Origin: Streptomyces sp. KL109B
Lineage (GTDB): Bacteria; Actinomycetota; Actinomycetes; Streptomycetales; Streptomycetaceae
Reading direction: 5' to 3'
Length of the DNA: 64,000 bases
NCBI RefSeq assembly: GCF_030766935.1
Contig: NZ_JASERL010000001.1
Span: 1 to 64,000 of the forward strand
Both the position numbers and the translations under genes were made by a program. Position 1 is the first letter of the stretch; every line of letters starts with the position of its first letter. Under the pieces are notes generated by a model. The model was given only the letters and a program-made list of their open reading frames with translations. It did not search any database and was not told where the DNA came from. Below are positions 24,727 through 34,355 of this stretch, piece by piece.

Positions 24727-24758
24727 AAAAGGCCCGCCCCCTCGGGGGCGGGCCTTTT
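24727..24758. terminator. Bidirectional terminator between pit and pstB
   Basis: Perfect 14-bp stem (AAAAGGCCCGCCCC against GGGGCGGGCCTTTT) with a CTCG loop; T-tracts on both sides serve both convergent operons. Confidence 0.95.
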
Positions 24759-24818
24759 CCTTGTCCCCGTGGTGGCACCGCCATGCAGCACCACGGGGCG
24801 TCGGGGGAGTCGGCCGGT

Positions 24819-25595
24819 CTAGCCGAAGCGGCCGGAGATGTAGTCCTCCGTGGCCTGGACGGACGGGTTGGAGAAGATGCGCTCCGTCTCGTCGATCTCG
24901 ACGAGCTTGCCGGGCTGGCCGACCGCCGCGAGGTTGAAGAACGCGGTGCGGTCCGAGACGCGCGCCGCCTGCTGCATGTTGTGCGTCACGATGACGATCG
25001 TGAAGCGCTCCTTCAGCTCGCCGATCAGGTCCTCGATGGCGAGGGTGGAGATCGGGTCGAGGGCGGAGCAGGGCTCGTCCATGAGGAGGACCTGGGGCTC
25101 GACCGCGATGGCGCGGGCGATGCACAGGCGCTGCTGCTGGCCGCCGGAGAGGCCGGAGCCGGGCTTGTTCAGGCGGTCCTTGACCTCGTTCCAGAGGTTG
25201 GCGCCCTTGAGCGACTTCTCGACGATGTCGGCGAGTTCCGACTTCTTGTAGCTGCCGTTGAGCTTCAGGCCCGCCGCCACGTTGTCGAAGATCGACATCG
25301 TGGGGAAGGGGTTGGGGCGCTGGAAGACCATGCCGACCGTGCGGCGCACGGCGACCGGGTCGACGTGGGAGCCGTACAGGTCCTCGTCGTCCAGGAGCAC
25401 CTTGCCCTCGACGCGGCCGCCGGGGGTGACCTCGTGCATCCGGTTGAGGGTGCGCAGGAAGGTCGACTTGCCGCAGCCGGAGGGGCCGATGAAGGCCGTC
25501 ACCGAGCGCGGCTCGACGGTCATCGAGATGTCTTCGATCGCCTTGTGGGCGCTGTAGTAGGCGGTGAGTCCGCTTACGTCGATTCGCTTGGCCAT
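24819..25595 (-). CDS. pstB: Phosphate ABC transporter ATPase PstB
   Basis: 258-aa ATPase of the high-affinity phosphate importer. Walker A (GPSGCGKST), signature ([14 protein letters not shown]), Walker B ([13 protein letters not shown]) and switch His (VTHNMQQ) are intact. The length is normal. Last gene of pstSCAB, 55 bp after pstA, and ends before a shared bidirectional terminator. Expression should follow the PHO box upstream of pstS, so it is induced by PhoP at low phosphate. Confidence 0.97.
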   Translation of the reverse strand: MAKRIDVSGLTAYYSAHKAIEDISMTVEPRSVTAFIGPSGCGKSTFLRTLNRMHEVTPGGRVEGKVLLDDEDLYGSHVDPVAVRRTVGMVFQRPNPFPTMSIFDNVAAGLKLNGSYKKSELADIVEKSLKGANLWNEVKDRLNKPGSGLSGGQQQRLCIARAIAVEPQVLLMDEPCSALDPISTLAIEDLIGELKERFTIVIVTHNMQQAARVSDRTAFFNLAAVGQPGKLVEIDETERIFSNPSVQATEDYISGRFG

Positions 25596-25650
25596 GACTA
25601 GTACTTCACTTCCGAAGTTCGGATCGGTCGCTGAGTTGGTGGGGGCCGCG

Positions 25651-26733
25651 TCAGCGACCGGCCTTCGGGGCCTTCCAGCGGGCTACGCCGCGGGCCGCGA
25701 GGTTGAGGATCATGATGAAGGCGATGAGGACCAGGGCCGCCGCCCAGGCGCGGTCGTACGCCGCCTGGCTGCCGCCGCTGCTCGCGTACTGCTGGTAGAT
25801 GTACAGCGGCAGCGAGGCCTGCGGGCCTTCGAAGGGGTTGCCGTTGATCAGCGGGTTGCCGAAGACCAGGAGGAGGACCGGGGCGGTCTCTCCCGCGATG
25901 CGGGCGACGGCCAGCATGACGCCGGTCGTGATGCCGCCGATCGACGTCGGCAGGACGACCTTGAGGATCGTGCGCCACTTCGGGACGCCGAGGGCGAGGG
26001 AGGCCTCGCGCAGCTCGTTCGGGACGAGCTTGAGCATCTCCTCGGTGGAGCGGACCACGACCGGGATCATCAGGATCGCCAGGGCCATCGAGCCCGCGAA
26101 GCCGGAGAAGCCGAAGCCGAGGATCAGGATCCAGAAGGACAGGATGAACAGGCCCGCGACGATGGACGGGATGCCCGTCATGACGTCCACGAAGAACGTG
26201 ACCGCCTTCGCGAGCTTGCCGCGCCCGTACTCGACCAGGTAGATCGCCGTGAGCAGACCGATCGGCACCGAGATCACGGTGGCGATGCCGACCTGTTCGA
26301 GGGTGCCGAGGATGGCGTGGTAGATGCCGCCGCCCGGCTGGTACGCGGTGACGAAGCCCATCGAGTGGGTCAGGAAGTACGGGTCGAGGACCTTGATGCC
26401 GCGCGCGATCGTCTCGTAGACGAGGGAGGCGAGCGGGACCACGGCGACGATGAAGGAGACCCAGACGACGCTGGTCGCGAGCCGGTCCTTGGCCTGGCGG
26501 CGGCCCTCGACCTTGGCGGCGAGGGCGTACGAGGCGAGGACGTACACCAGGGCGGCGATCAGGCCCCACTGGATGCGGCTGTCGAGTCCGGCGCCGAGGC
26601 CGATGGCGCAGCCCACGGCGATCGAGCCGACCGCGGTGGCCCAGGGGGCCCAGCGGGGCAGGCGCGCGGCGCTCAGCGTGGACGGGGCGGGGCGCTTCGC
26701 GGGTGCGGGCGTGGGTGCGGTTGCGTTGCTCAT
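25651..26733 (-). CDS. pstA: Phosphate ABC transporter permease PstA
   Basis: 360-aa permease, longer than E. coli PstA because of an N-terminal region with Ala/Pro-rich residues and two or three extra hydrophobic segments. The inner-membrane EAA-like loop ([20 protein letters not shown]) that contacts PstB is clear. ATG at 26733 overlaps the pstC stop (ATGA), coupling translation of the two permeases. Works as a heterodimer with PstC. Confidence 0.95.
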   Translation of the reverse strand: MSNATAPTPAPAKRPAPSTLSAARLPRWAPWATAVGSIAVGCAIGLGAGLDSRIQWGLIAALVYVLASYALAAKVEGRRQAKDRLATSVVWVSFIVAVVPLASLVYETIARGIKVLDPYFLTHSMGFVTAYQPGGGIYHAILGTLEQVGIATVISVPIGLLTAIYLVEYGRGKLAKAVTFFVDVMTGIPSIVAGLFILSFWILILGFGFSGFAGSMALAILMIPVVVRSTEEMLKLVPNELREASLALGVPKWRTILKVVLPTSIGGITTGVMLAVARIAGETAPVLLLVFGNPLINGNPFEGPQASLPLYIYQQYASSGGSQAAYDRAWAAALVLIAFIMILNLAARGVARWKAPKAGR

Positions 26734-27746
26734 GCGTTGGCCCCCGAGTACTCCTTGCGGCGGGCGATGATCATCCGGGCCGCGCCGTTCACCAGCAGGG
26801 TGATGACGAAGAGGACCAGACCCGAGGCGATCAGGGCGTCCCGGCCCTGGTCGTTGGCCTCGGAGAACTTCGCGGCGATGTTCTGCGCGAAGGTGCCGCC
26901 GCCCGGGTCGAGCAGGCTGGTGTGGATCAGGAAGTCGGGGGAGAGGACCGTGGCGACGGCCATCGTCTCGCCGAGCGCGCGGCCGAGGCCGAGCATCGAG
27001 GCGGAGATCACGCCGGAGCGGCCGAACGGGATCACCGACATCCGGATGACCTCCCAGCGGGTCGCGCCGAGCGCGAGCGCCGCTTCCTGGTGCATCTGCG
27101 GGGCCTGTCGGAAGACCTCGCGGGAGACGTTGGTGATGATCGGCAGGATCATGATGGCCAGCAGGATGCCGACGGTGAGCAGGGTGCGCGGGGCGCCGCC
27201 CTTGTACTCCAGGATGCCGGTCCAGCCGAAGTAGTCGTCGAGCCAGTGGAACAGGCCGGTCATGTGCGGCACGAGGAAGAGCGCGCCCCACAGGCCGTAC
27301 ACGATGGACGGCACGGCGGCCAGCAGGTCGATGACGTAGGCGATGGGTCCGCTGAGCTTCTTCGGCGCGTAGTGCGTCAGGAAGAGCGCGATGCCGACGG
27401 CGATCGGGACCGCGATCAGCATGGCGATGATCGAGGTGACGATCGTGCCGAAGGCGAGGACGGCGATGCCGAAGACGGGCGGGCTCGCGGTCGCGTTCCA
27501 CTCGAAGGTGGTGAGGAAGTTGCCCTCGTTCTTCGAGAGGACCAGCGAGGCGCGGTAGGTCAGGAAGACCGCGATCGCGGCCATGATGACAAGGAGCAGG
27601 ATGCCCGAGCCGCGCGAGAGGCCGAGGAAGATCCGGTCTCCGGGGCGGGTGGCGCCGCGGGCGGCGCGCTTGCGCTGAGCGGGTGAGGGGCGATCCTCGG
27701 GCGCCGGTGGTGGCGGGGGCGCCGGTGATTGCGTGGTTATGTCCAT
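26730..27746 (-). CDS. pstC: Phosphate ABC transporter permease PstC
   Basis: 338-aa permease with six TM segments and the EAA-like coupling loop (MHQEAALALGATRWEVIRM). The N-terminal 45 residues are a Pro-rich cytoplasmic tail. I start at the ATG at 27746 (MDITTQ) with GGAG 7 nt upstream. It lies 111 bp after pstS, a gap that often carries an mRNA processing or attenuation site so that PstS is made in excess; no clear hairpin was verified. Confidence 0.95.
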   Translation of the reverse strand: MDITTQSPAPPPPPAPEDRPSPAQRKRAARGATRPGDRIFLGLSRGSGILLLVIMAAIAVFLTYRASLVLSKNEGNFLTTFEWNATASPPVFGIAVLAFGTIVTSIIAMLIAVPIAVGIALFLTHYAPKKLSGPIAYVIDLLAAVPSIVYGLWGALFLVPHMTGLFHWLDDYFGWTGILEYKGGAPRTLLTVGILLAIMILPIITNVSREVFRQAPQMHQEAALALGATRWEVIRMSVIPFGRSGVISASMLGLGRALGETMAVATVLSPDFLIHTSLLDPGGGTFAQNIAAKFSEANDQGRDALIASGLVLFVITLLVNGAARMIIARRKEYSGANA

Positions 27747-27857
27747 GGGTTTCTCCGGTCTGCGAAGTCCCGTACTGCGTAGGGAGGTTGGGGACTTCTG
27801 GCGGCGGTGCACCGGACGGTGCGGGCCGCCCCGGGGGAGCGGCCCGCACGACTCAGG

Positions 27858-28985
27858 TCAGCTGATGCCCGCGACGGTCTCGCGGACCTTCTTGTTGATC
27901 TCGGCGGGGATCGGGGCGTAGCCCAGGTCCGAGAGGGCCGCCTGGCCGTCCTCGGACGCGGTGTACTTCAGGAAGGACTTGGTGGCGGCGAGGCTCTCCG
28001 CCTTGTTGCCCTTGTCGCAGACGATCTCGTACGTGACCAGGGTGATCGGGTACGCGCCCTCGGCCTGGGTCTTGTAGTTGAGGTCCAGGGCGAGGTCCTT
28101 GCCGGTGCCCACGACCTTGGCGTCGGCGATCGCCTTGGAGGCGTTCTCCGTGGTGGCCTTGACCGGCTTCGAGGCGCCGGTGTCGATGTCGACGGTCTTC
28201 ACGCCGTCCTTGGCGTAGGAGAGCTCGACGTACGTGATGGCGCCGTCGGTCTGCTTCACCTGCTGGGCGAGGCCGGAGGAGCCCTGCGCGGACTGGCCGC
28301 CCTTGGCCTGCCAGGCCTTGCCGCCCTCGTACTTCCAGTCGCTCGGGGCGGCGGCCTTCAGGTACTTGGTGAAGTTGTCCGTGGTGCCGGACTCGTCGGA
28401 GCGGTGGAACGCCTGGATCTTGGTGGACGGCAGCTTGGCGTCCGGGTTCAGCTTCTTGATCGCCGGGTCGTTCCACTTGGTGATCTTCGAGTCGAAGATC
28501 TGGGCCAGCGTCTTGGCGTCGAGCGTCAGGTTGTCGACGCCCTGCACGTTGAACGCGACGGCGATCGGGCCGCCGACCATCGGCAGGTCGATGCCCTGGC
28601 CGCCCTTGCAGACCTTCTTCGACGCGGTGACCTCTTCGGGCTTGAGCGCCGAGTCGGAGCCGGCGAAGGCGACCTGGCCCTGGTTGAAGGCGGTGACGCC
28701 TGCGCCCGAGCCGTCGGGCTTGTAGTTGAGCTGCACGTCGGGGCAGGCCTGCGCGTAGGCCTGGCGCCAGGCGTCTATGGCGTTGGCCTGGGCGGACGAG
28801 CCGATGCCGAGGAGCTGGCCCTTGGCGTCGTCGCACTTGATGTTTCCGGCCTTGGCGGCGGGGCTGGTGCCGCCGTCGCCGCCGCCGGTGTCGTCGGAGC
28901 CGCACGCCGTGAGGGCCAGGGCGCCGGAGACGGCGAGAGCGCCGAGGGAGAGGGCGCGGAGCCGGTTCTTGCGCTGAAGCTTCAC
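27858..28985 (-). CDS. pstS: Phosphate-binding lipoprotein PstS
   Basis: 375-aa extracytoplasmic phosphate receptor. A basic, hydrophobic signal peptide ends in a lipobox (LALTACGSD). Phosphate-binding segments include GSDSALKPEE and the DESGTTDNF loop, typical of PstS. The GTG at 28985 (VKLQRKN) has AAGGA 9 nt upstream; in-frame starts further upstream would run into the promoter. The four-unit PHO box at 29145-29188 lies 160 bp upstream, indicating PhoP activation under phosphate starvation. A linker rich in Gly/Asp follows the lipid anchor. Confidence 0.97.
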   Translation of the reverse strand: MKLQRKNRLRALSLGALAVSGALALTACGSDDTGGGDGGTSPAAKAGNIKCDDAKGQLLGIGSSAQANAIDAWRQAYAQACPDVQLNYKPDGSGAGVTAFNQGQVAFAGSDSALKPEEVTASKKVCKGGQGIDLPMVGGPIAVAFNVQGVDNLTLDAKTLAQIFDSKITKWNDPAIKKLNPDAKLPSTKIQAFHRSDESGTTDNFTKYLKAAAPSDWKYEGGKAWQAKGGQSAQGSSGLAQQVKQTDGAITYVELSYAKDGVKTVDIDTGASKPVKATTENASKAIADAKVVGTGKDLALDLNYKTQAEGAYPITLVTYEIVCDKGNKAESLAATKSFLKYTASEDGQAALSDLGYAPIPAEINKKVRETVAGIS

Positions 28986-29290
28986 CTTCGGATGTTCCTT
29001 CCAGGAGCCGCCGGCCTTGGCTGTCTTTCGTGGCGGCGTGCGAAATCTGCGGATGACGGTCTCGGTCTCAGGCTCGGTTCTCGACCGAGCTTCGGCTCGT
29101 TCCCGGGGTCCGGGACTCACCGTGTAAGGCCGAAATTAGGCAGATCAGGTGAAGCGGCCGATGGGCGTGAGTGAACGCCGGGTGAACCTAAGCGGGCGGC
29201 CCGGTTAGGTGACGGTACGGCTACGGAACGTGGTCTTCAGGTGTCGTCGGGCGGTCGTCAGGTGGCCGTCAGGTGGTCGTCAGGTTGTCG
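28986..29290. other. pstS promoter region
   Basis: 305 bp without a gene between pstS and the Nudix gene, both on the minus strand. It holds the PHO box (29145-29188) and an 11-bp tandem array (29257-29300) that runs into the Nudix stop. A long leader of up to about 130 nt precedes pstS. Confidence 0.8.
29145..29188 (-). promoter_or_regulatory. PHO box, four 11-bp direct repeat units
   Basis: On the minus strand, reading toward pstS, the units are GTTCACCCGGC, GTTCACTCACG, CCCATCGGCCG and CTTCACCTGAT, in exact 11-bp register. Units 1, 2 and 4 match the Streptomyces PhoP consensus G(T/G)TCACC-N4; unit 3 is the usual degenerate one. Confidence 0.93.
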
Positions 29291-29300
29291 TCAGGTGGTG
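29257..29300 (+). repeat. 11-bp tandem array over the Nudix stop codon
   Basis: Four units GTCAGGTGGCC, GTCAGGTGGTC, GTCAGGTTGTC and GTCAGGTGGTG. The Nudix stop (29291-29293) lies in the last unit. The period equals that of the PHO box but the unit sequence differs from the PhoP consensus. Confidence 0.88.
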
Positions 29301-29725
29301 TGGAGGGCGTCGAGCAGGGCGTCGACGAGGGTGCGGTCCCGGGGCTGGGTGAGGCGGGTGCGGGCCTCGGTGGGCGGGAGCCAGACGACGCGGTCGACCT
29401 CGCGGTTGGGCGTGAACGCGCCGGATGTCGCCTCCGCCGCCCAGTAACTCACCTTCTTCGGGCGGCCGTTCGCGAGGTAGCGGACCGTGGGGAGTACGGC
29501 GCCCGGGGTGCAGTCGTGGCCGGTTTCCTCGCGGACTTCGCGCAGGGCGCCGGCCAGGGCGTCCTCGCCGCGCTTGAGCTTGCCCTTGGGGTGCGACCAG
29601 TCGTCGTACTTGGGCCGGTGGACCAGGCAGATCTCAAGTGTCTGACCCGGCTGGGGAGTTGGGGTGCGGCGCCACAGGACGCAGCCTGCCGCGAGGAGGG
29701 TGCCGTTGCCGTCGTGTGCGGTCAT
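29291..29725 (-). CDS. Nudix hydrolase (MutT-like)
   Basis: 144-aa nucleotide or polyphosphate pyrophosphohydrolase. The full Nudix box Gx5Ex7REUxEExGU is present: GKLKRGEDALAGAL then REVREETGH. No phosphoglycerate-mutase domain follows, unlike some actinobacterial MutT1 proteins. ATG at 29725 overlaps the CHAD gene stop as ATGA, so the two are translationally coupled. Its place after ppk and a CHAD gene suggests work on dinucleoside polyphosphates or related waste, but substrate is not provable from sequence. Confidence 0.93.
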   Translation of the reverse strand: MTAHDGNGTLLAAGCVLWRRTPTPQPGQTLEICLVHRPKYDDWSHPKGKLKRGEDALAGALREVREETGHDCTPGAVLPTVRYLANGRPKKVSYWAAEATSGAFTPNREVDRVVWLPPTEARTRLTQPRDRTLVDALLDALHTT

Positions 29726-30834
29726 GGGGTGCCCACTGTCTGTCGTTGCCATGCTGTTTCGAACGCGAGCCGTGCGGCGGCGACTTCGTGGCGCTGGTCG
29801 GCGTGGAGCACGCCGAGGGCGTACGCGGTCGTCGGCGCGATGCGGGGGGTGCGGGCGGCGTGGGCCGCGGCGGCGGCGGCCTCGGCGGCGTCCCGGTGGG
29901 CGTTCAGGGCGTCGGCCGCGTCCAGGAGTCGTACGTCGATGGGGGCGTCCGGCAGGACTTCGCGCGCGTAGCGGTGCAGGCGCAGGAGCAGGCGCACGTG
30001 GTGCCAGGTGGCGTCGGTGTCCGCGTGGTACGGGTGGCTGGTGTGGCGGAGGGTGGTGACGGCCTCGGTGAGGCGGGATTCGGCCTCCGCGGCGAGCTTC
30101 TCCAGTTCGGCGCCGGCGGTGGGGGTGACGGGGACGTCGCTGGCGAGCACGGCGACGTTGTCCGCTACCGCGTGGAAGCGGGCGGAGCCGAGGGCCTGGA
30201 GGGCGGTGCTGTGGGCGCGGGTCCTTGCCAGGGTGAGCTGGCGGTCGAGCAGGGCGGATGCCTTGGCGGCGCCGAGGGTGAGGGTTTCCCGTACCGGGGC
30301 GGAGGCCGTCGTTTCGGCCCGCGGCACCGGGGGCCGCCTTGCCCACCCTGCCGCCCCGGGCGGCAGACTGCCCAAGGCGGTGGCGGCCGACCGTTCGGGG
30401 TGGGGAGTCGCTTCAGGCGGCGGATTGCCCGAGGTGGGCATATCAAGCCCCGCCGTCGGACGAGAGCCAGCGGGGTTCGGGGCGGAGCCCCGGGGCGTGG
30501 GGGCGGGGGGCGTGGTCAGGGTGTGGAGGGCCGAGGTCAACCGGTCCAGGCGGGACGCGTACGCGTGTTCGCGGGCCAACGTCCCCGACAACCAAGCCAG
30601 TTCGGGCCGCAACCCGTCCGACCACTCCGCGTCGAGCAACGGCCGGAAGGTGTGCAGCGTGCCGCTGATCCGCCGCGCGGCACGCCGAAGCGCACGGGCC
30701 GCGTCCGCCGTGTCGCCGCCGCCCGCCCCACCCTCCCGGTGCTGCCGCAACGCACGCAGGAACTCGGTGGCCTGGGAGCGCAGATAACCCCCCAGGACAT
30801 CGACTTCGCTGGACTCAAGGTGTCGCTGTGCCAC
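29722..30834 (-). CDS. CHAD-domain protein (polyphosphate-binding) with repeat insertion
   Basis: 370-aa protein with a CHAD helical bundle: conserved basic/His residues appear in [40 protein letters not shown] and [17 protein letters not shown] proteins bind polyphosphate granules through such residues. The bundle is split at about residues 114-172 by a Pro/Gly/Ala-rich segment that is wholly encoded by a family A copy and a family B copy in frame. The GTG at 30834 overlaps the end of ppk by 20 bp, so it forms a ppk-CHAD-nudix operon, consistent with polyphosphate handling. Confidence 0.88.
   Translation of the reverse strand: MAQRHLESSEVDVLGGYLRSQATEFLRALRQHREGGAGGGDTADAARALRRAARRISGTLHTFRPLLDAEWSDGLRPELAWLSGTLAREHAYASRLDRLTSALHTLTTPPAPTPRGSAPNPAGSRPTAGLDMPTSGNPPPEATPHPERSAATALGSLPPGAAGWARRPPVPRAETTASAPVRETLTLGAAKASALLDRQLTLARTRAHSTALQALGSARFHAVADNVAVLASDVPVTPTAGAELEKLAAEAESRLTEAVTTLRHTSHPYHADTDATWHHVRLLLRLHRYAREVLPDAPIDVRLLDAADALNAHRDAAEAAAAAAHAARTPRIAPTTAYALGVLHADQRHEVAAARLAFETAWQRQTVGTP
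30319..30494 (+). repeat. Family B copy 3 and a family A copy inside the CHAD gene
   Basis: Family B occupies 30319-30437 (core 30319-30390, plus a degenerate tail) and family A 30441-30494. Both lie within the coding sequence and keep its frame open; the encoded peptides are [17 protein letters not shown] and [19 protein letters not shown]. Confidence 0.92.
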
Positions 30835-33145
30835 GCCGGCGCCTCCGGGCGTCTATGAGCATCTCCTGTACGTTGCGCAGGGGCCGGCCGGCCGGATCGT
30901 TCGGGTCGATCGCGTGCCGGGTCCAGTCGCCGTCCGGGCCCAGGTGCCAGGAGGCGGTGGAGTCGGACATCCCCGTTTCGAGCAGTCGGCTGAGCGCCGC
31001 GCGGTGCGCCGGGTCCTCGACGCGGACCAGGGCCTCGATCCGGCGGTCGAGATTGCGGTGCATCATGTCGGCGCTGCCGATCCAGACCTCGGGCTCGCCG
31101 CCGTTGCCGAAGGCGAACACCCGCGAATGCTCCAGGAATCGGCCGAGCACCGACCTGACCCGGATGTTCTCGGACAGGCCCGCGACCCCGGGGCGTACCG
31201 CGCAGATCCCGCGCACCCACACATCGACCGGCACGCCCGCCATCGAGGCCCGGTAGAGGGCGTCGATGACGGCCTCGTCGACCATCGAGTTGACCTTGAT
31301 ACGGACGTAGGCGGGGCGGCCCGCACGGTGGTGCTGGACCTCCTTCTCGATCCGCGTGATCAGGCCCGTACGCAGGGACTTGGGGGCGACGAGCAGGCGG
31401 CGGTAGGTCTCGCGGCGCGAGTAGCCGGACAGCCGGTTGAAGAGGTCGGAGAGGTCGGCCCCGACCTCCTGATTAGCCGTCAGCAGCCCCAAGTCCTCAT
31501 ACAGACGGGCCGTCTTGGGGTGGTAGTTGCCGGTGCCGACGTGCGAGTACCGGACGAGCTGGTCGCCCTCCTGCCGTACGACGAGCGACAGCTTGCAGTG
31601 CGTCTTCAGGCCGACGAGGCCGTAGACGACATGGCAGCCCGCCTCCTCCAGCTTGCGCGCCCACTTGATGTTCGCCTGCTCGTCGAAGCGGGCCTTGATC
31701 TCGACCAGGACGAGCACCTGCTTGCCGGCCTCGGCGGCCTCTATCAGCGCGTCCACGATGGGCGAGTCGCCCGAGGTCCGGTACAGGGTCTGCTTGATGG
31801 CGAGCACGTCCGGATCGGACGCGGCCTGTTCCAGGAAGGCCTGTACGGAGGTGGAGAAGGAGTCGTACGGGTGGTGCAGCAGCACGTCGTGGCCGCGCAG
31901 CGCCGCGAAGATGTCGGGCGCCGAGGCCGATTCGACCTCCGCCAGGTCGCGGTGGGTGCCCGCGACGAACTTCGGGTACTTCAGCTCGGGGCGGTCGATG
32001 CCCGCTATGGAGAAGAGGCCGGTGAGGTCCAGGGGGCCGGGCAGCGGGTACACCTCGGACTCGCTGATCTTCAACTCCCGTACGAGGAGGCTGAGGATCT
32101 CCGAGTCGATGGTCTCCTCGACCTCCAGGCGGACGGGCGGCCCGAAGCGGCGCCGCATCAGCTCCTTCTCCAGGGCCTGGAGGAGATTCTCGGCGTCGTC
32201 CTCCTCCACTTCCAGGTCCTCGTTCCGGGTCAGCCGGAACATGTGGTGCTCCTCGACCTTCATGCCGGGGAACAGCTCGCCCAGGTGGCGGGGCGCGGCG
32301 ATGACGTCCTCTATCGGGACGTAGCGCTGCGGCGAGGCCTCCAGGAAGCGGGAGAGCAGCGGCGGGACCTTCACGCGGGCGAAGTGGCGGTGCCCGGAGA
32401 CGGGGTTCGAGACGACGACCGCGAGGTTGAGCGAGAGCCCCGAGATGTACGGGAAGGGGTGCGCGGGGTCGACGGCGAGCGGGGTGAGGACCGGGAAGAT
32501 CTGCTGCATGAACAGCGTGTAGAGCCGGGCCTGCTCCTTCTCCGTCAGCTCGTTCCAGCGCACGACGTGGATGCCCTCGTCGGCGAGGGACGGGGCGACC
32601 TCGTCCTGGTAGCAGGCGGCGTGCCGGGCCATGAGTTCCCGGGAGCGGTTCCAGATCAGCTCCAGGACCTCGCGGGGCTGGAGTCCTGAGGCGGAGCGGG
32701 TGGCGACGCCGGTCGCGATGCGGCGCTTCAGGCCCGCCACCCGGACCATGAAGAACTCGTCGAGGTTCGAGGCGAAGATGGCCAGGAAGTTCGCGCGCTC
32801 CAGGAGCGGGGTGTTCGGGTCCTCGGCGAGTTCCAGGACGCGTTCGTTGAAGGCGAGCCAGCTGCGTTCGCGGTCCAGGAAGCGGCCCTGGGGCAGCTCG
32901 GCGTCGTCCTGTCCTGCCGCGTAGCTCTCCTCGTAGTCGTCGGGGTCCGCGTCGATGTCGGCGACGATTCCGGCGAGCTTCGCGGCGGCCAGGTCGTACT
33001 CGCCGGTGGCCACGGGGTGCGGCCGGTGCGCGGCGAGCGAGCCCACGGACGGCTGTGGCTGCGCGGCCGAGGGGGCGGCCGGGGCCGGGGCCGGAGCAGT
33101 GTCGGTCGTCTTCGTCTGGTCCTGTGCGGCGTTCGGCTGGCTCAT
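30815..33145 (-). CDS. ppk: Polyphosphate kinase Ppk1
   Basis: 776-aa enzyme that makes polyphosphate from ATP and can run in reverse. The N-terminal ([13 protein letters not shown]), head and two PLD-like C-terminal domains are present; the catalytic His region reads [16 protein letters not shown], and further motifs are [14 protein letters not shown] and [16 protein letters not shown]. An N-terminal Ala/Pro-rich extension of about 85 residues is normal for streptomycetes. I start at the ATG at 33145 (MSQPN). First gene of the ppk-CHAD-nudix operon. In Streptomyces ppk is under PhoP control (known), but I could not pick out a clear PHO box upstream by eye. Confidence 0.96.
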   Translation of the reverse strand: MSQPNAAQDQTKTTDTAPAPAPAAPSAAQPQPSVGSLAAHRPHPVATGEYDLAAAKLAGIVADIDADPDDYEESYAAGQDDAELPQGRFLDRERSWLAFNERVLELAEDPNTPLLERANFLAIFASNLDEFFMVRVAGLKRRIATGVATRSASGLQPREVLELIWNRSRELMARHAACYQDEVAPSLADEGIHVVRWNELTEKEQARLYTLFMQQIFPVLTPLAVDPAHPFPYISGLSLNLAVVVSNPVSGHRHFARVKVPPLLSRFLEASPQRYVPIEDVIAAPRHLGELFPGMKVEEHHMFRLTRNEDLEVEEDDAENLLQALEKELMRRRFGPPVRLEVEETIDSEILSLLVRELKISESEVYPLPGPLDLTGLFSIAGIDRPELKYPKFVAGTHRDLAEVESASAPDIFAALRGHDVLLHHPYDSFSTSVQAFLEQAASDPDVLAIKQTLYRTSGDSPIVDALIEAAEAGKQVLVLVEIKARFDEQANIKWARKLEEAGCHVVYGLVGLKTHCKLSLVVRQEGDQLVRYSHVGTGNYHPKTARLYEDLGLLTANQEVGADLSDLFNRLSGYSRRETYRRLLVAPKSLRTGLITRIEKEVQHHRAGRPAYVRIKVNSMVDEAVIDALYRASMAGVPVDVWVRGICAVRPGVAGLSENIRVRSVLGRFLEHSRVFAFGNGGEPEVWIGSADMMHRNLDRRIEALVRVEDPAHRAALSRLLETGMSDSTASWHLGPDGDWTRHAIDPNDPAGRPLRNVQEMLIDARRRRRGTATP

Positions 33146-33410
33146 GGCCCCATTCTTCCGCCTGGACGCCGACCTGGGCGCGCCGACCGCGTCGGAGCGC
33201 GCGGGCGCGAGCGTGAGCCGGGCGCGGCCTGCGGGTTCGACGGGGTCGGGAACGGGGGGCTGCATTCCGTGAGCGTCGCAAGTCCGTCTGAATCGACGGT
33301 TACGGAGACATGACGTACGGGATATGGGCGGGGGCCCTCCGGGGGTGGGGCCGTGCCGGGGCGGAGCCCCGTGGCGTGGGGGACCGCTGGCCCCGCCCAC
33401 ACCCCGGCGG
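33146..33410. other. ppk upstream region with a partial family A copy
   Basis: 265 bp. A truncated family A-like block (33342-33380, containing GGGGCGGAGCCCCG) lies at the distal end. The ppk promoter must be here; no clear PHO box was found. Confidence 0.6.
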
Positions 33411-34355
33411 TCAGCGGACGCGCCTGCGCAGGAGGTAGAAAGCGGTGGCGGTGGCCGCGGCCGTGAGGAGGAGGGTGAGGAGCGTTTCCGTGAGTTGGAG
33501 GGGCCAGAAGTGGGAGGGCGGATGCCCCTCGCGGTAGAAGCCCGTGATGTTGTGCTCCGTGAGGCACGCGCGGTCGTCGACGCACATCGGGTCGGCGACC
33601 CGCGCCCCGGCGCCGGTCAGCGCGCCTTCGGAGGTCAGGGACCCCGCGAAGTACGGGTAGCCCTCCCGGACGTCCCCGGTCACCGTCACCGTGGGCCACA
33701 GCCGGTCGCGCACCACCTCGAGCACGCCGATCACGACCGTCGTGGCGATCAGGGAGTAGGCCGCCGCCGGCAGCGTGCGGCGGGTCAGGAGCGCGATCAC
33801 CGCGCCGATGGCCAGGCCGAGCAGCGGTATCGCCACGGCCGTCGGGCCGAGGGCGTCGTAGGTCGCCGTCGAATGGTGCCAGCGGTTGTCCGCGAGGCCG
33901 GGGGCCGCCGAGGCGACGAGCCGGCGCAGCAGGACGAGGAGGGTCGTGCCGAGGACGAGGAAGGCCGCGGGCACGGCCAGCTTCGTCGCGAGCCAGCGGG
34001 CCGGGGAGACGGACTGCGTCCACGCCAACTCGGCCGTTCCCCTGCTCAGTTCGCGGCCGATGAGCAGGCCGCCCGCGAACACCGCGGCCGCCACCGGAAC
34101 CAGCGTGATCAGCGTGTCGGAGAGGCTGAGGAGGTAGTGGTACGAGTCCGCGGTGGCGCCCCGCGCCGTGCAGCCGTTCGCCACCGCCGGGTCGCAGTGC
34201 CCCCTGATGTCGAGCCCGGTCGTGCCGGGACCCCACAGCCACAGGAGCAGCGTGCCCGTCACGACGACGAAGGCGATCCACAGCCCGGCGGCGACGCGGT
34301 GCAGCCGCAGGACCGTCCGGGGCAGGCCCAGCGGGAGCGTGGTGGCGGCGCTCAT
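33411..34355 (-). CDS. ABC transporter permease (GntR-linked), second copy
   Basis: 314-aa membrane protein with six TM segments, homologous along its whole length to the preceding permease (shared [22 protein letters not shown] motif). Two Cys in an extracytoplasmic loop ([11 protein letters not shown]) match DPGCMTQHCLD in its paralogue and may form a disulfide. ATG at 34355 overlaps the upstream stop (ATGA). The two permeases probably form a heterodimer. Substrate unknown; this family layout (YtrA-type GntR, ATPase, permeases) often responds to cell-envelope stress. Confidence 0.9.
   Translation of the reverse strand: MSAATTLPLGLPRTVLRLHRVAAGLWIAFVVVTGTLLLWLWGPGTTGLDIRGHCDPAVANGCTARGATADSYHYLLSLSDTLITLVPVAAAVFAGGLLIGRELSRGTAELAWTQSVSPARWLATKLAVPAAFLVLGTTLLVLLRRLVASAAPGLADNRWHHSTATYDALGPTAVAIPLLGLAIGAVIALLTRRTLPAAAYSLIATTVVIGVLEVVRDRLWPTVTVTGDVREGYPYFAGSLTSEGALTGAGARVADPMCVDDRACLTEHNITGFYREGHPPSHFWPLQLTETLLTLLLTAAATATAFYLLRRRVR

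Noticed and set aside
22798..25125. 775-codon minus-strand frame over DUF47 and pit
   Set aside because: Antisense shadow, rich in Arg, His, Gly and Asp, with no recognisable motif.
29257..29300. Second PHO box upstream of pstS
   Set aside because: The period is 11 bp but the unit GTCAGGTGGTC does not match the PhoP repeat on either strand; kept as a tandem repeat only.
33146..33410. PHO box upstream of ppk
   Set aside because: ppk is known to be PhoP-regulated in Streptomyces, but I could not find 11-bp direct repeats close to the GTTCACC consensus here, so I did not annotate one.
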